Origin: an uncultured Sphingomonas sp.
GTDB lineage: Bacteria > Pseudomonadota > Alphaproteobacteria > Sphingomonadales > Sphingomonadaceae
DNA: 5,066 nt
Direction: 5' to 3'
Assembly: GCA_902806295.1 (NCBI GenBank)
Contig: CADCWB010000045.1
Location: 1 to 5,066 of the forward strand
In this document: piece after piece, positions 1-4,876 of the stretch
Numbering within the stretch: position 1 is the first letter of the stretch
How the letters are laid out: the number at the start of each line of letters is the position of its first letter
Position numbers and translations under genes: made by a program
The notes under the pieces: model-generated
What the model was told of the DNA's origin: nothing
What the model saw: the letters and a program-made list of their open reading frames with translations, nothing else
The model's database searches: none

Positions 1-6
1 CTCTCC
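1..6 (-). promoter_or_regulatory. possible ribosome-binding site GGAGAG of a gene beyond the left edge
   Basis: The minus strand ends AACTTTTGGAGAG exactly at the window edge. The purine-rich GGAGAG has the form of a Shine-Dalgarno whose start codon would lie a few bases outside. Bases 1-98 contain no other coding signal. In related alphaproteobacteria regulator genes often follow rimI, but the identity here cannot be seen. Confidence 0.3.
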
Positions 7-50
7 AAAAGTTCTGGACACGATACGCTGGATGGGCGTCGTCGTCGTTT

Positions 51-79
51 TACTTAAAGACGGAACATAATTCTGACAA
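51..79 (-). promoter_or_regulatory. weak sigma70-like promoter candidate downstream of rimI
   Basis: In the AT-richer patch after the rimI stop, the minus strand carries TTGTCA (79-74, five of six matches to TTGACA) followed after 17 bases by TAAGTA (56-51). The latter matches TATAAT poorly, although alphaproteobacterial -10 elements are loose. It would drive a minus-strand gene beyond base 1. This is the only promoter-like pair noticed in the window. Confidence 0.3.
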
Positions 80-98
80 GCGAGGCCCCACGCGCAAG

Positions 99-578
99 TC
101 AGATGCGACGCGCCATGGTTAAAGCATCGAACATCTGGCCGTCCGCACCCCGATAATAGTTGGGTCGCCGGCCCGCGATGCTGAACTGGTGCCGGGCATA
201 AAGATCTGCCGCCGGGTTGCCGTCCCGCACCTCGAGGTGCAATCGGCTTGCTCCGAAGGTCTGCGCCTGCTCGCTGAAGTGAACCATCAGCATACTGCCG
301 ATCCTCATGCGGCGCGCTTCGGGTGCCACCGCCAATAGTAGTAGCTCGGCCTCGTCCGCAACCATTCGCGTCAGGCTGAAGCCAAGCGGACGATCCATCT
401 CGCCTGCGAGCATCATCTTGACCCCATGCATCGGCAGGATGCCGGCGCACTGCGCACGGGTCCAGGCTTCCCCGAAATTAGGGTCGAAGGCGCGCGCCAT
501 GATGGCCATGACCGCATCGAGCTGATCCCACCCGGCGGGTTGAAGCACGATCGGCGGGCGAGGCTGAACCGTGCTCAT
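99..578 (-). CDS. rimI: RimI-like GNAT N-alpha-acetyltransferase
   Basis: A 159-residue GNAT protein. RimI acetylates the N-terminal alanine of ribosomal protein bS18 using acetyl-CoA, and tsaB-rimI adjacency is a common bacterial arrangement. The central strand ELLLLAVAPEARR leads into the acetyl-CoA pyrophosphate loop. LHLEVRDGNPAADLY follows, with Glu116 and Tyr127 aligning with the catalytic Glu103 and Tyr115 of Salmonella RimI. RRPNYYRG (137-144) matches the RRxNYY region near the C-terminus. One oddity: the loop normally reads Q/RxxGxG/A, but here it is R89-R-M-R-I-G94, with Arg92 (codon AGG) where the first glycycine-class residue, glycine, is expected. The start is ATG 578, overlapping the tsaB stop by ATGA, with AGGCGG upstream inside tsaB as a weak ribosome-binding site. 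Some alphaproteobacterial RimI-like proteins have untested substrates, so bS18 specificity is inferred. Confidence 0.87.
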   Translation of the reverse strand: MSTVQPRPPIVLQPAGWDQLDAVMAIMARAFDPNFGEAWTRAQCAGILPMHGVKMMLAGEMDRPLGFSLTRMVADEAELLLLAVAPEARRMRIGSMLMVHFSEQAQTFGASRLHLEVRDGNPAADLYARHQFSIAGRRPNYYRGADGQMFDALTMARRI

Positions 579-1183
579 GCCGCCTGCGGCTTGGCATCGG
601 GGGCGCGGCCATAGATCGGCCTGGCCGGCAGACTGGCCAGTGATAACGGCAGCAGCAGAGCATGCCGGGCCGAGGGGAGCTGCTCGACCGCCTCCCCCCA
701 ACCTCGCTCAGACACAAGAGCCTCGGCACCGTTGCCGACGACTAGACGCGCGTGCGCAGCCTGCGCGGCAGCAGCAGGGGGCAAGTTCAGCAGCGGACCG
801 GCGGACGCCAGCGGTGAGCGGGAGAAAGATTGAACGAACAACTCACCATGGCCGCCCGTCACCGCCGTCGCGAGATCATCTCGGCCGGGCGCTCCAGCCG
901 CCAGCAGCGCCAACGAGGAGAAGCCGTCCAGCGCGGCACCCCAGCCGATTGCCATGCCTTGAGCAGCAGCGAGCGCCACGCGCAGGCCGGTAAAGCTACC
1001 CGGACCGCAGCCGACCAGAATGCGGGTCGGCGCCCGGCCAGCAAGCAATTCTTCGATCATGGGGACCAGCCGCTCGGCATGACCCCGGCCAATCTCCTCG
1101 TCCGCGCCGGCCAGCAGTGCGCCGTCGGCTGCGAACAGCGCTCCTGTGCAGTTGGCAGTGGACGTGTCGAGCGCAAGGATCAT
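575..1183 (-). CDS. tsaB: tRNA threonylcarbamoyladenosine synthesis protein TsaB
   Basis: A 202-residue cytoplasmic protein of the ASKHA/Gcp-like fold. TsaB binds TsaD and TsaE and supports transfer of threonylcarbamoyl from threonylcarbamoyl-AMP to A37 of ANN-decoding tRNAs. The N-terminal strand MILALDTST (1-9) is the family opening. RGHAERLVPMIEELL (33-47) and the hallmark GCGPGSFTGLRVALA (58-72) follow, then QGMAIG (75-80). The C-terminal half is Ala- and Leu-rich and ends IYGRAPDAKPQAA, where the YGRAPDAK-type ending is common in this family. Length is slightly below E. coli TsaB (about 230 residues) but usual for alphaproteobacteria. The start at ATG 1183 is set by the conserved N-terminus; upstream GGGGG at 6-base spacing is a poor Shine-Dalgarno. 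The TGA stop overlaps the rimI ATG as ATGA. The Nfu-tsaB-rimI order recurs in alphaproteobacteria. Confidence 0.94.
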   Translation of the reverse strand: MILALDTSTANCTGALFAADGALLAGADEEIGRGHAERLVPMIEELLAGRAPTRILVGCGPGSFTGLRVALAAAQGMAIGWGAALDGFSSLALLAAGAPGRDDLATAVTGGHGELFVQSFSRSPLASAGPLLNLPPAAAAQAAHARLVVGNGAEALVSERGWGEAVEQLPSARHALLLPLSLASLPARPIYGRAPDAKPQAA

Positions 1184-1218
1184 GAGAGCCCCCAGCGGCG
1201 GTCGTTCATTTCAGCCAT
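1180..1218 (-). other. possible 12-codon leader ORF overlapping the tsaB start
   Basis: ATG at 1218 opens a frame reading MAEMNDRRWGLS and stops at TGA 1182-1180. That TGA overlaps the tsaB ATG as ATGA, the same overlap used between tsaB and rimI. A second in-frame ATG is at 1209. There is no clear Shine-Dalgarno; the sequence before the first ATG is the stem of the 1220-1239 hairpin. It may be chance, since short frames are common, but the exact stop/start overlap fits translational coupling. No function is claimed for the peptide. Confidence 0.25.
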
Positions 1219-1219
1219 A

Positions 1220-1239
1220 GCTTGCCCGCTACGGCAAGC
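1220..1239 (-). repeat. 7-bp perfect inverted repeat before tsaB
   Basis: GCTTGCC (1220-1226) and GGCAAGC (1233-1239) pair perfectly around a 6-base loop. In minus-strand RNA this hairpin ends just upstream of a possible 12-codon leader ORF and 36 bases before the tsaB ATG. The bases after it are TATGGCTGAAATG, with no uridine tract, so it does not look like an intrinsic terminator. Its position would allow a role in translation or RNA processing, which is inference. Confidence 0.5.
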
Positions 1240-1251
1240 CCTGCAGCAGGG
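1239..1251 (-). repeat. near-palindrome CCCTGCAGCAGGG between the Nfu gene and tsaB
   Basis: CCCTGC and GCAGGG are exact reverse complements around one central base, so as RNA a hairpin with a shortened stem is possible. It abuts the next inverted repeat (they share base 1239), and the adjoining GGGTTTCCC (1249-1257) offers an alternative pairing. No T-run follows on the minus strand. Confidence 0.4.
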
Positions 1252-1276
1252 TTTCCCAGTGAGCCTAAGCTACAAC

Positions 1277-1849
1277 TCAGACGGCTTCGACCGTTTCCAC
1301 TTCAGGCACATAATGGCGAATGAGGTTCTCGACGCCTCGCTTCAGCGTCACGGCCGACGAGGGGCAGCCGGCGCAGGCGCCCTGCATAGCAAGGTATAGC
1401 GTGCCATCGCGATAGCCCCGGTACACGATGTCGCCCCCATCCTGCGCGACCGCCGGTCGGACTCTGGTCTCAAGCAGTTCCTTGATCTGATCGACCACGT
1501 CCGCATCGGCGGGGTCCTCATCGAAGCCGGCGGCGTCGTCGATCTGGATCCCGGCAGCAGTGCCTGGGCGGAACAGCGGGGCGCCGCTGACGAAATGATC
1601 CAGCAGGATCTGGAGCACGTCCACTTCCAGCCCGCGCCAGTCGGCGCCTGGCTGAGCGGTGACGGAGACGAAGTCGCGACCCAGGAACACGCCCTCGACC
1701 TCGCCCGTCGCGAACAGCGCTTCGGCCAGCGACGAGGCCTTGGCGCTCTCCGCGTCCGGAAAGTCGCGGCTGCCCGCCTCCATCACCGTCATTCCAGGCA
1801 GGAACTTGCGGGTCGCCGGATTGGGCGTGGCTTCCGTTTCGATCAGCAT
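1277..1849 (-). CDS. Nfu/NifU-family iron-sulfur cluster carrier
   Basis: A 190-residue cytoplasmic protein with the standard two-domain Nfu layout. The N-terminal Nfu domain (about 1-88) opens with the signature MLIETEATPNPATRKFLPG and includes GVFLGRDFVSVT (53-64). An acidic linker (about 104-118) leads to the C-terminal NifU-like domain. That domain holds RPAVAQDGGD (131-140) and the CxxC motif ACAGCPSS with Cys159 and Cys162, which in this family form a 4Fe-4S cluster at a homodimer interface. It transfers clusters to apoproteins late in Fe-S assembly. The start is ATG 1849, chosen because the conserved N-terminus begins exactly there; the ribosome-binding site is weak. It lies 31 bases after the b561 gene and 93 bases before tsaB. 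The symbol nfuA is used loosely for such proteins, but E. coli NfuA has a degenerate A-type N-terminal domain, so no symbol is given. Confidence 0.93.
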   Translation of the reverse strand: MLIETEATPNPATRKFLPGMTVMEAGSRDFPDAESAKASSLAEALFATGEVEGVFLGRDFVSVTAQPGADWRGLEVDVLQILLDHFVSGAPLFRPGTAAGIQIDDAAGFDEDPADADVVDQIKELLETRVRPAVAQDGGDIVYRGYRDGTLYLAMQGACAGCPSSAVTLKRGVENLIRHYVPEVETVEAV

Positions 1850-1880
1850 GGGCTCGATGTGGCCCCCGACGCGCCAGCGA

Positions 1881-2597
1881 TCAAGTGCCGAACGGCGGCG
1901 CCCCCGCGATGACCCAGCGAGTAATGGCGATAGCGGCCAGTAGGCAGAGCACCGCCGTCCACCACCGTGCAGGCCGCATCGGTTGCGCCGCGCCAACCGC
2001 TTGCGTTCGGCCGGTGATCATGGAGCCGAGCAGCCGCTTGCCGAGCACCAGCCGGTAGAACAGGATTGCCGCGACATGCAGCGCGATGAAGCCGAGCAGG
2101 ACGTTGAACAGCAGCTCGTGGAGATCGTGGGCCCATTCGGCGGTATTGAAACTGACGAAGCGATTGAGCGGGGCCGTGACGGTGCCGTCCTCATCCGACA
2201 GGACCAACCCCAGCCCAACCTGCACGGAGAGTAGCCCAAGCAGCGCGACCACACTCAGCGCTCCCAATGGCGTATGCCCGACCTCGCCCCAAATGCGCGG
2301 GTTACGAGCATAGTCGAGGATCGCACGCGGACCCCGAACGAAACTGCCGAAGCGGGCTGTCGAGCTGCCGAAGAAGCCCCAGAACAGGCGGAACAGCAAC
2401 AGGCTCATGAGGGCCAGACCCGACCAGATGTGCCACTCCGCCCGCCCGTTTTCCGCCGACCACCAGGAAAAGGCGATGAGCGCCACCAAGGTCCAGTGGA
2501 ACAGCCGGATGGGCACATCCCATACCGGGATGGCGAGAGCGGCGTCGGCAGCCGCGGCCTTAGTGGCCGTGCTGCCGGTGCTTTCAATCTTCGGCAC
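1881..2597 (-). CDS. cytochrome b561-type integral membrane diheme cytochrome (GTG start)
   Basis: About 238 residues if started at GTG 2597. This is the only plausible start between the upstream reading-frame overlap and the family-opening motif: no ATG, TTG or CTG lies there, and the next GTG (2516) would cut the motif. There is no clear Shine-Dalgarno, so coupling to the overlapping cytochrome c gene (14 shared bases) probably drives translation. An Ala-rich leader of about 24 residues precedes VWDVPIRLFHW, the hallmark of bacterial/Ni-Fe-hydrogenase-like b561 cytochromes. Hydrophobic segments lie near 33-48, 56-75, 110-134, 159-184 and 212-230, giving about five helices. Candidate haem-ligand histidines are His34 (FHW), His56 (EWHIWSG), His160 (DLHELL) and His174 (ALHVA), consistent with two b haems. 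The likely role is transfer of electrons between the quinone pool and a periplasmic partner, here perhaps the adjacent cytochrome c. Direction and partner are inference. Confidence 0.87.
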   Translation of the reverse strand: MPKIESTGSTATKAAAADAALAIPVWDVPIRLFHWTLVALIAFSWWSAENGRAEWHIWSGLALMSLLLFRLFWGFFGSSTARFGSFVRGPRAILDYARNPRIWGEVGHTPLGALSVVALLGLLSVQVGLGLVLSDEDGTVTAPLNRFVSFNTAEWAHDLHELLFNVLLGFIALHVAAILFYRLVLGKRLLGSMITGRTQAVGAAQPMRPARWWTAVLCLLAAIAITRWVIAGAPPFGT

Positions 2598-3129
2598 GAA
2601 AGCGGTCGTGGCAGCTCTTGCAGGTCTTACCGAGATCGGCGTGCGCGGCCTTGATCGCGTTGAGGTCGCCGCCTTGCGCCGCCTGCTGGAAAGCCAGGGC
2701 GGCACTTTGGAAGTTCTTCATGCCAGCGTCGAAGTCGGTGCGCTGGCTCCAAATTTCGGACCGCGCCTCCGTCTTGCCCACGTCGGGGCCGGTCCCAGCC
2801 GGGAACCAGCCAATCGCCTGCGGCGCAAGCTGGGCAAGCTGGTCGGCCGGTGCCCGAGCACCGGCAGCGTCGCCCGCGTCGATCGCCTTCTTGGCGGCCC
2901 GCATCGCCTTGCCGATCTTCTCATACCCTTCGTGACGCTCCTTCATCAGGGCCAAGGCCTGCTGTTTTTCCAGCGGGGTGGCGTCGGACTGCAGGATTTC
3001 GTTGGTGGCGCGGGCATTGACCTCGTTGCCGGTCGCGTTCGCCTCCGCAAGGATCTGATTGCTGTCCTCGGCGCCCCGATTGCATGCGGCGAGGGTCAGG
3101 ACGGCGGCAGCGACCAGCAGCTTGTTCAT
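2584..3129 (-). CDS. class II (c'-type) cytochrome c lipoprotein
   Basis: A 181-residue exported haem protein. The N-terminus MNKLLVAAAVLTLAAC has a short basic end, a hydrophobic core and a lipobox L-A-A-C with Cys16 as the predicted lipidated residue. The mature protein should therefore be tethered to a membrane facing the periplasm. The haem site is C-terminal, CKSCH at 170-174 (Cys170, Cys173, axial His174), as in the four-helix-bundle cytochrome c'/c556 family (Pfam Cytochrom_C_2) and unlike class I cytochromes. Other family marks are RHEGYEKIGKAM (66-77), GWFPAGTGPD (107-116) and EIW (125-127). By my alignment the position that holds Met in low-spin c556 is Tyr70, suggesting a five-coordinate haem. 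The last 14 bases overlap the b561 gene, implying a functional pair. The exact redox partner and role are unknown: electron transfer, or gas or oxidant handling, as in cytochromes c'. Confidence 0.88.
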   Translation of the reverse strand: MNKLLVAAAVLTLAACNRGAEDSNQILAEANATGNEVNARATNEILQSDATPLEKQQALALMKERHEGYEKIGKAMRAAKKAIDAGDAAGARAPADQLAQLAPQAIGWFPAGTGPDVGKTEARSEIWSQRTDFDAGMKNFQSAALAFQQAAQGGDLNAIKAAHADLGKTCKSCHDRFRAED

Positions 3130-3133
3130 GTCT

Positions 3134-3140
3134 TCTCCTC
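3134..3140 (-). promoter_or_regulatory. strong Shine-Dalgarno GAGGAGA for the cytochrome c gene
   Basis: On the minus strand GAGGAGA is followed by AGAC and the ATG at 3129, with core AGGAG at 5-base spacing. It is the best ribosome-binding site in the window and confirms the start, which places the lipoprotein signal peptide at the N-terminus. Confidence 0.8.
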
Positions 3141-3146
3141 AAACCT

Positions 3147-3164
3147 GTCGGCGACAATGCCGAC
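3147..3164 (-). repeat. perfect 6-bp inverted repeat in the mmsB-cytochrome c gap
   Basis: GTCGGC (3147-3152) and GCCGAC (3159-3164) are exact reverse complements separated by 6 bases, able to form an RNA hairpin. It begins at the base after the mmsB TGA and ends 6 bases before the GAGGAGA ribosome-binding stretch of the cytochrome gene. The minus-strand bases downstream (AGGTTTGAGG) contain only three T residues, so it is not a convincing intrinsic terminator. A role in RNA processing, 3'-end stability or partial attenuation between the two gene groups is inference. Confidence 0.5.
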
Positions 3165-4079
3165 TCAACTCTGACGGTTGCCCTCGGCGGGAGGGCTCCA
3201 GCTGTCATCAATCATCTTGATGATGGCGGAGAAGTCCAGCCCTGCACCTCCCCGATCGGCAAAGCGGGTATAAAGCTCCTCCGCTTCGCCGCCCATCGGG
3301 GTGTAGGCATCGACCGACTTGGCCGCCTCCATGGCCAAGCGCAGGTCCTTCAGCATCAGGGCCGTGGCGAAACCGCCCTGGTAGTCGCGGTCGGCTGGCG
3401 TTTGCGGGCCGACGCCTGGAACAGGGCAATAGCTCGTCATCGACCAGCTCTGGCCCGAGGCCTTGGAGCTGATGTCATAGAAGGTCTGGAGATCCAGGCC
3501 GAGTTTCTGGGCTAACGCAAAGGCTTCGCAGGTTGCGATCATGGTCGCGCCGAGCAGCATATTGTTGCAGATCTTGGCCGCCTGGCCTGCGCCGGCCTCA
3601 CCGGCGTGGATCACAGCCTTGCCCATCTGATCAAGGAATGGCTGAGCGCGTTCGAAGCCCTCCGGCGAGCCGCCGACCATGAAGGTCAGCGTTCCACCCT
3701 CCGCGGCGGCGATCCCGCCCGATACCGGCGCGTCGACCATGGTGTAGCCCGCGGCCACGGCTTCCTGTTCGACAATTCTGGCAGTTTCCACATCGATTGT
3801 GGAGCAATCGATCAGGATCGCGCCCGTTGGCGCCTGGCCGAAGACGCTCGAGCGAAAGACGTCGGTGACGTGCTTGCCCGCCGGCAGCATGGTGACGACC
3901 GCATCGGCGTTTTGCACCGCAGCGCCAGCATCGGCGGCGCGAGCACAGCCATTGCCTTCCGCCTTGGCCAACGCGACTTCGCTGAGGTCGAAGGCGCGAA
4001 CCTCGTGCCCTGCTTTCGCCAGGTTCGCGGCCATGCCGCCGCCCATGTTGCCCAGCCCGATAAATGCTACCCGCGCCAT
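3165..4079 (-). CDS. mmsB: 3-hydroxyisobutyrate dehydrogenase
   Basis: A 304-residue NAD(P)-dependent beta-hydroxyacid dehydrogenase (EC 1.1.1.31), of usual family length. It oxidises 3-hydroxyisobutyrate to methylmalonate semialdehyde in valine breakdown. The N-terminal Rossmann fold opens with VAFIGLGNMGGGM (residues 4-16), the family dinucleotide-binding signature. DCSTID is at about 91-96, and the substrate-binding motif DAPVSGG at about 116-122. The segment GAGQAAKICNN carries the catalytic lysine at Lys169, with the following Asn pair at 172-173. The C-terminal helical domain includes WSMTSYCPVPGV (from about 212) and LMLKDLRLA, both typical of 3-hydroxyisobutyrate dehydrogenases rather than tartronate semialdehyde reductases. 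The start is fixed by GGGAG 6 bases upstream and by the position of the Rossmann motif. It follows the hydratase after 10 bases and ends in TGA 35 bases before the cytochrome c gene. Substrate assignment relies partly on the neighbouring hydrolase and hydratase. Confidence 0.93.
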   Translation of the reverse strand: MARVAFIGLGNMGGGMAANLAKAGHEVRAFDLSEVALAKAEGNGCARAADAGAAVQNADAVVTMLPAGKHVTDVFRSSVFGQAPTGAILIDCSTIDVETARIVEQEAVAAGYTMVDAPVSGGIAAAEGGTLTFMVGGSPEGFERAQPFLDQMGKAVIHAGEAGAGQAAKICNNMLLGATMIATCEAFALAQKLGLDLQTFYDISSKASGQSWSMTSYCPVPGVGPQTPADRDYQGGFATALMLKDLRLAMEAAKSVDAYTPMGGEAEELYTRFADRGGAGLDFSAIIKMIDDSWSPPAEGNRQS

Positions 4080-4085
4080 TTCTAA

Positions 4086-4090
4086 CTCCC
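4086..4090 (-). promoter_or_regulatory. Shine-Dalgarno GGGAG for mmsB, overlapping the hydratase stop codon
   Basis: The minus strand reads TAGGGAGTTAGAAATG. The hydratase stop TAG (4092-4090) shares its G with GGGAG, which is 6 bases before the mmsB ATG at 4079. This selects the ATG at 4079 over the longer in-frame start at 4172 and again points to coupled translation. Confidence 0.75.
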
Positions 4091-4866
4091 TACCGGCCGG
4101 ACCAGTTTCCCGGTCGCTTTTCGACGAAAGCGGCCATGCCCTCTTTCTGATCCGCGGTCCCGAACAGCCCATGAAACAGTCGCCGCTCGAACCGAATGCC
4201 TTGGGCGAGCGGCATCTCGAAGGCGGCGTTGACCATTTCCTTGCAGGCGATCGCTGCCAGCGGCGCCATGCCGGCGATCTCCGCCGCCGTCTTGAGCGCT
4301 TCGTCCACCAACGCCGCAGCCGGAACCACCCGCGCCACCAATCCGGCCCGTTCAGCCTCCTCGGCGCCCATCATCCGGCCCGTCAGGCACATCTCCATTG
4401 CCTTGGCTTTTCCGACTGCATGAAGCAGGCGCTGCGATCCCCCCATGCCGGGGGTAACGCCCAGCTTGATCTCCGGCTGGCCGAACTTGGCAGTGTCGGA
4501 CGCGATGATGAAGTCGGCCATCATTGCCACCTCGCAGCCGCCGCCCAGGGCGAACCCGGAGACCGCTGCAATCCACGGTTTGCGCGTTGCGGTGACCTGT
4601 TCCCAGCCGGCAAAGAAGTTCGACGAATACATCTCGGCAAAGCCTTGGCTGGACATCTCCTTGATGTCCGCCCCCGCCGCGAACGCCTTTTCCGAACCGG
4701 TCAGCACCAAGCAGCGCTGGCTGTCGTCGGCATCATAAGCCGCGAAGGCTGCAATCAACTCGCGCAGCACTTCGCTGTTCAGGGCATTGAGCGCTTGCGG
4801 GCGGTTGAGGGTGACCAGCGTCACGGCATCACGCTGCTCGACCAGGATGCTATTGTAGTCCGTCAT
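4090..4866 (-). CDS. enoyl-CoA hydratase (crotonase), valine/fatty acid catabolism
   Basis: A 258-residue cytoplasmic crotonase, the usual length for bacterial enoyl-CoA hydratases (EC 4.2.1.17). It adds water to a trans-2-enoyl-CoA; in this neighbourhood the likely substrate is methacrylyl-CoA, giving 3-hydroxyisobutyryl-CoA. Visible signatures are the oxyanion-hole loop FAAGADIKEM (about residues 62-71) and the second oxyanion segment GFALGGGCEVAM (about 104-115). Both catalytic glutamates match those of rat mitochondrial hydratase (Glu144 and Glu164): Glu112 in GGGCE and Glu132 in FGQPEIKLG. This supports true hydratase activity rather than isomerase or hydrolase activity. PGMGGSQRL follows at about 139-147, and the C-terminus ends FVEKRPGNWSGR, a common family ending. 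The start is ATG at 4866, set by GAGGA 5 bases upstream. The TAG stop is 10 bases before mmsB. Substrate preference cannot be read from sequence, and general beta-oxidation remains possible. Confidence 0.93.
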   Translation of the reverse strand: MTDYNSILVEQRDAVTLVTLNRPQALNALNSEVLRELIAAFAAYDADDSQRCLVLTGSEKAFAAGADIKEMSSQGFAEMYSSNFFAGWEQVTATRKPWIAAVSGFALGGGCEVAMMADFIIASDTAKFGQPEIKLGVTPGMGGSQRLLHAVGKAKAMEMCLTGRMMGAEEAERAGLVARVVPAAALVDEALKTAAEIAGMAPLAAIACKEMVNAAFEMPLAQGIRFERRLFHGLFGTADQKEGMAAFVEKRPGNWSGR

Positions 4867-4871
4867 TCTGA

Positions 4872-4876
4872 TCCTC
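4872..4876 (-). promoter_or_regulatory. Shine-Dalgarno GAGGA for the enoyl-CoA hydratase, overlapping the upstream stop
   Basis: On the minus strand the text is TTGAGGATCAGAATG. GAGGA lies 5 bases before the ATG at 4866 and overlaps the TGA of the upstream hydrolase (4877-4875). It fixes the hydratase start at 4866 rather than the in-frame ATG at 4899, which lies inside the hydrolase gene. A ribosome finishing the hydrolase would sit on this site, which favours translational coupling. Confidence 0.75.

Noticed and set aside
62..76. Regulator operator such as LexA or Fur at the GAA-N5-TTC symmetry
   Set aside because: Three-base arms are too short, and the sequence does not match the alphaproteobacterial LexA direct repeat GTTC-N7-GTTC or a Fur box.
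74..98. Terminator after rimI in the GCGTGGGGCCTCGC region
   Set aside because: Only about three consecutive pairs form and no T-run follows.
579..701. A 41-residue N-terminal extension of RimI starting at ATG 701
   Set aside because: The extension lies inside tsaB in another frame, is low-complexity, and is not part of the GNAT fold. The ATGA overlap at 578 is the better start.
1220..1251. Intrinsic terminator after the Nfu gene
   Set aside because: The stems are good, but no T-run follows on the minus strand and tsaB follows at once on the same strand.
1184..1276. Promoter in the gap before tsaB
   Set aside because: No -35/-10 pair with acceptable spacing was found on the minus strand; the structure there is better described as inverted repeats.
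1850..1880. Possible 4-bp hairpin (GGGC...GCCC) just before the Nfu start
   Set aside because: A 4-bp stem with an 8-base loop in GC-rich DNA is weak and easily arises by chance.
1850..1996. A 49-residue N-terminal extension of the Nfu protein
   Set aside because: It runs into the b561 gene and precedes the conserved N-terminus MLIETEATPNPATRKFLPG, which begins at ATG 1849.
2407..3174. A 255-codon plus-strand open frame opposite the cytochrome c gene
   Set aside because: It is antisense to a convincing lipoprotein cytochrome with CxxCH and a strong ribosome-binding site. No start context or family resemblance supports it.
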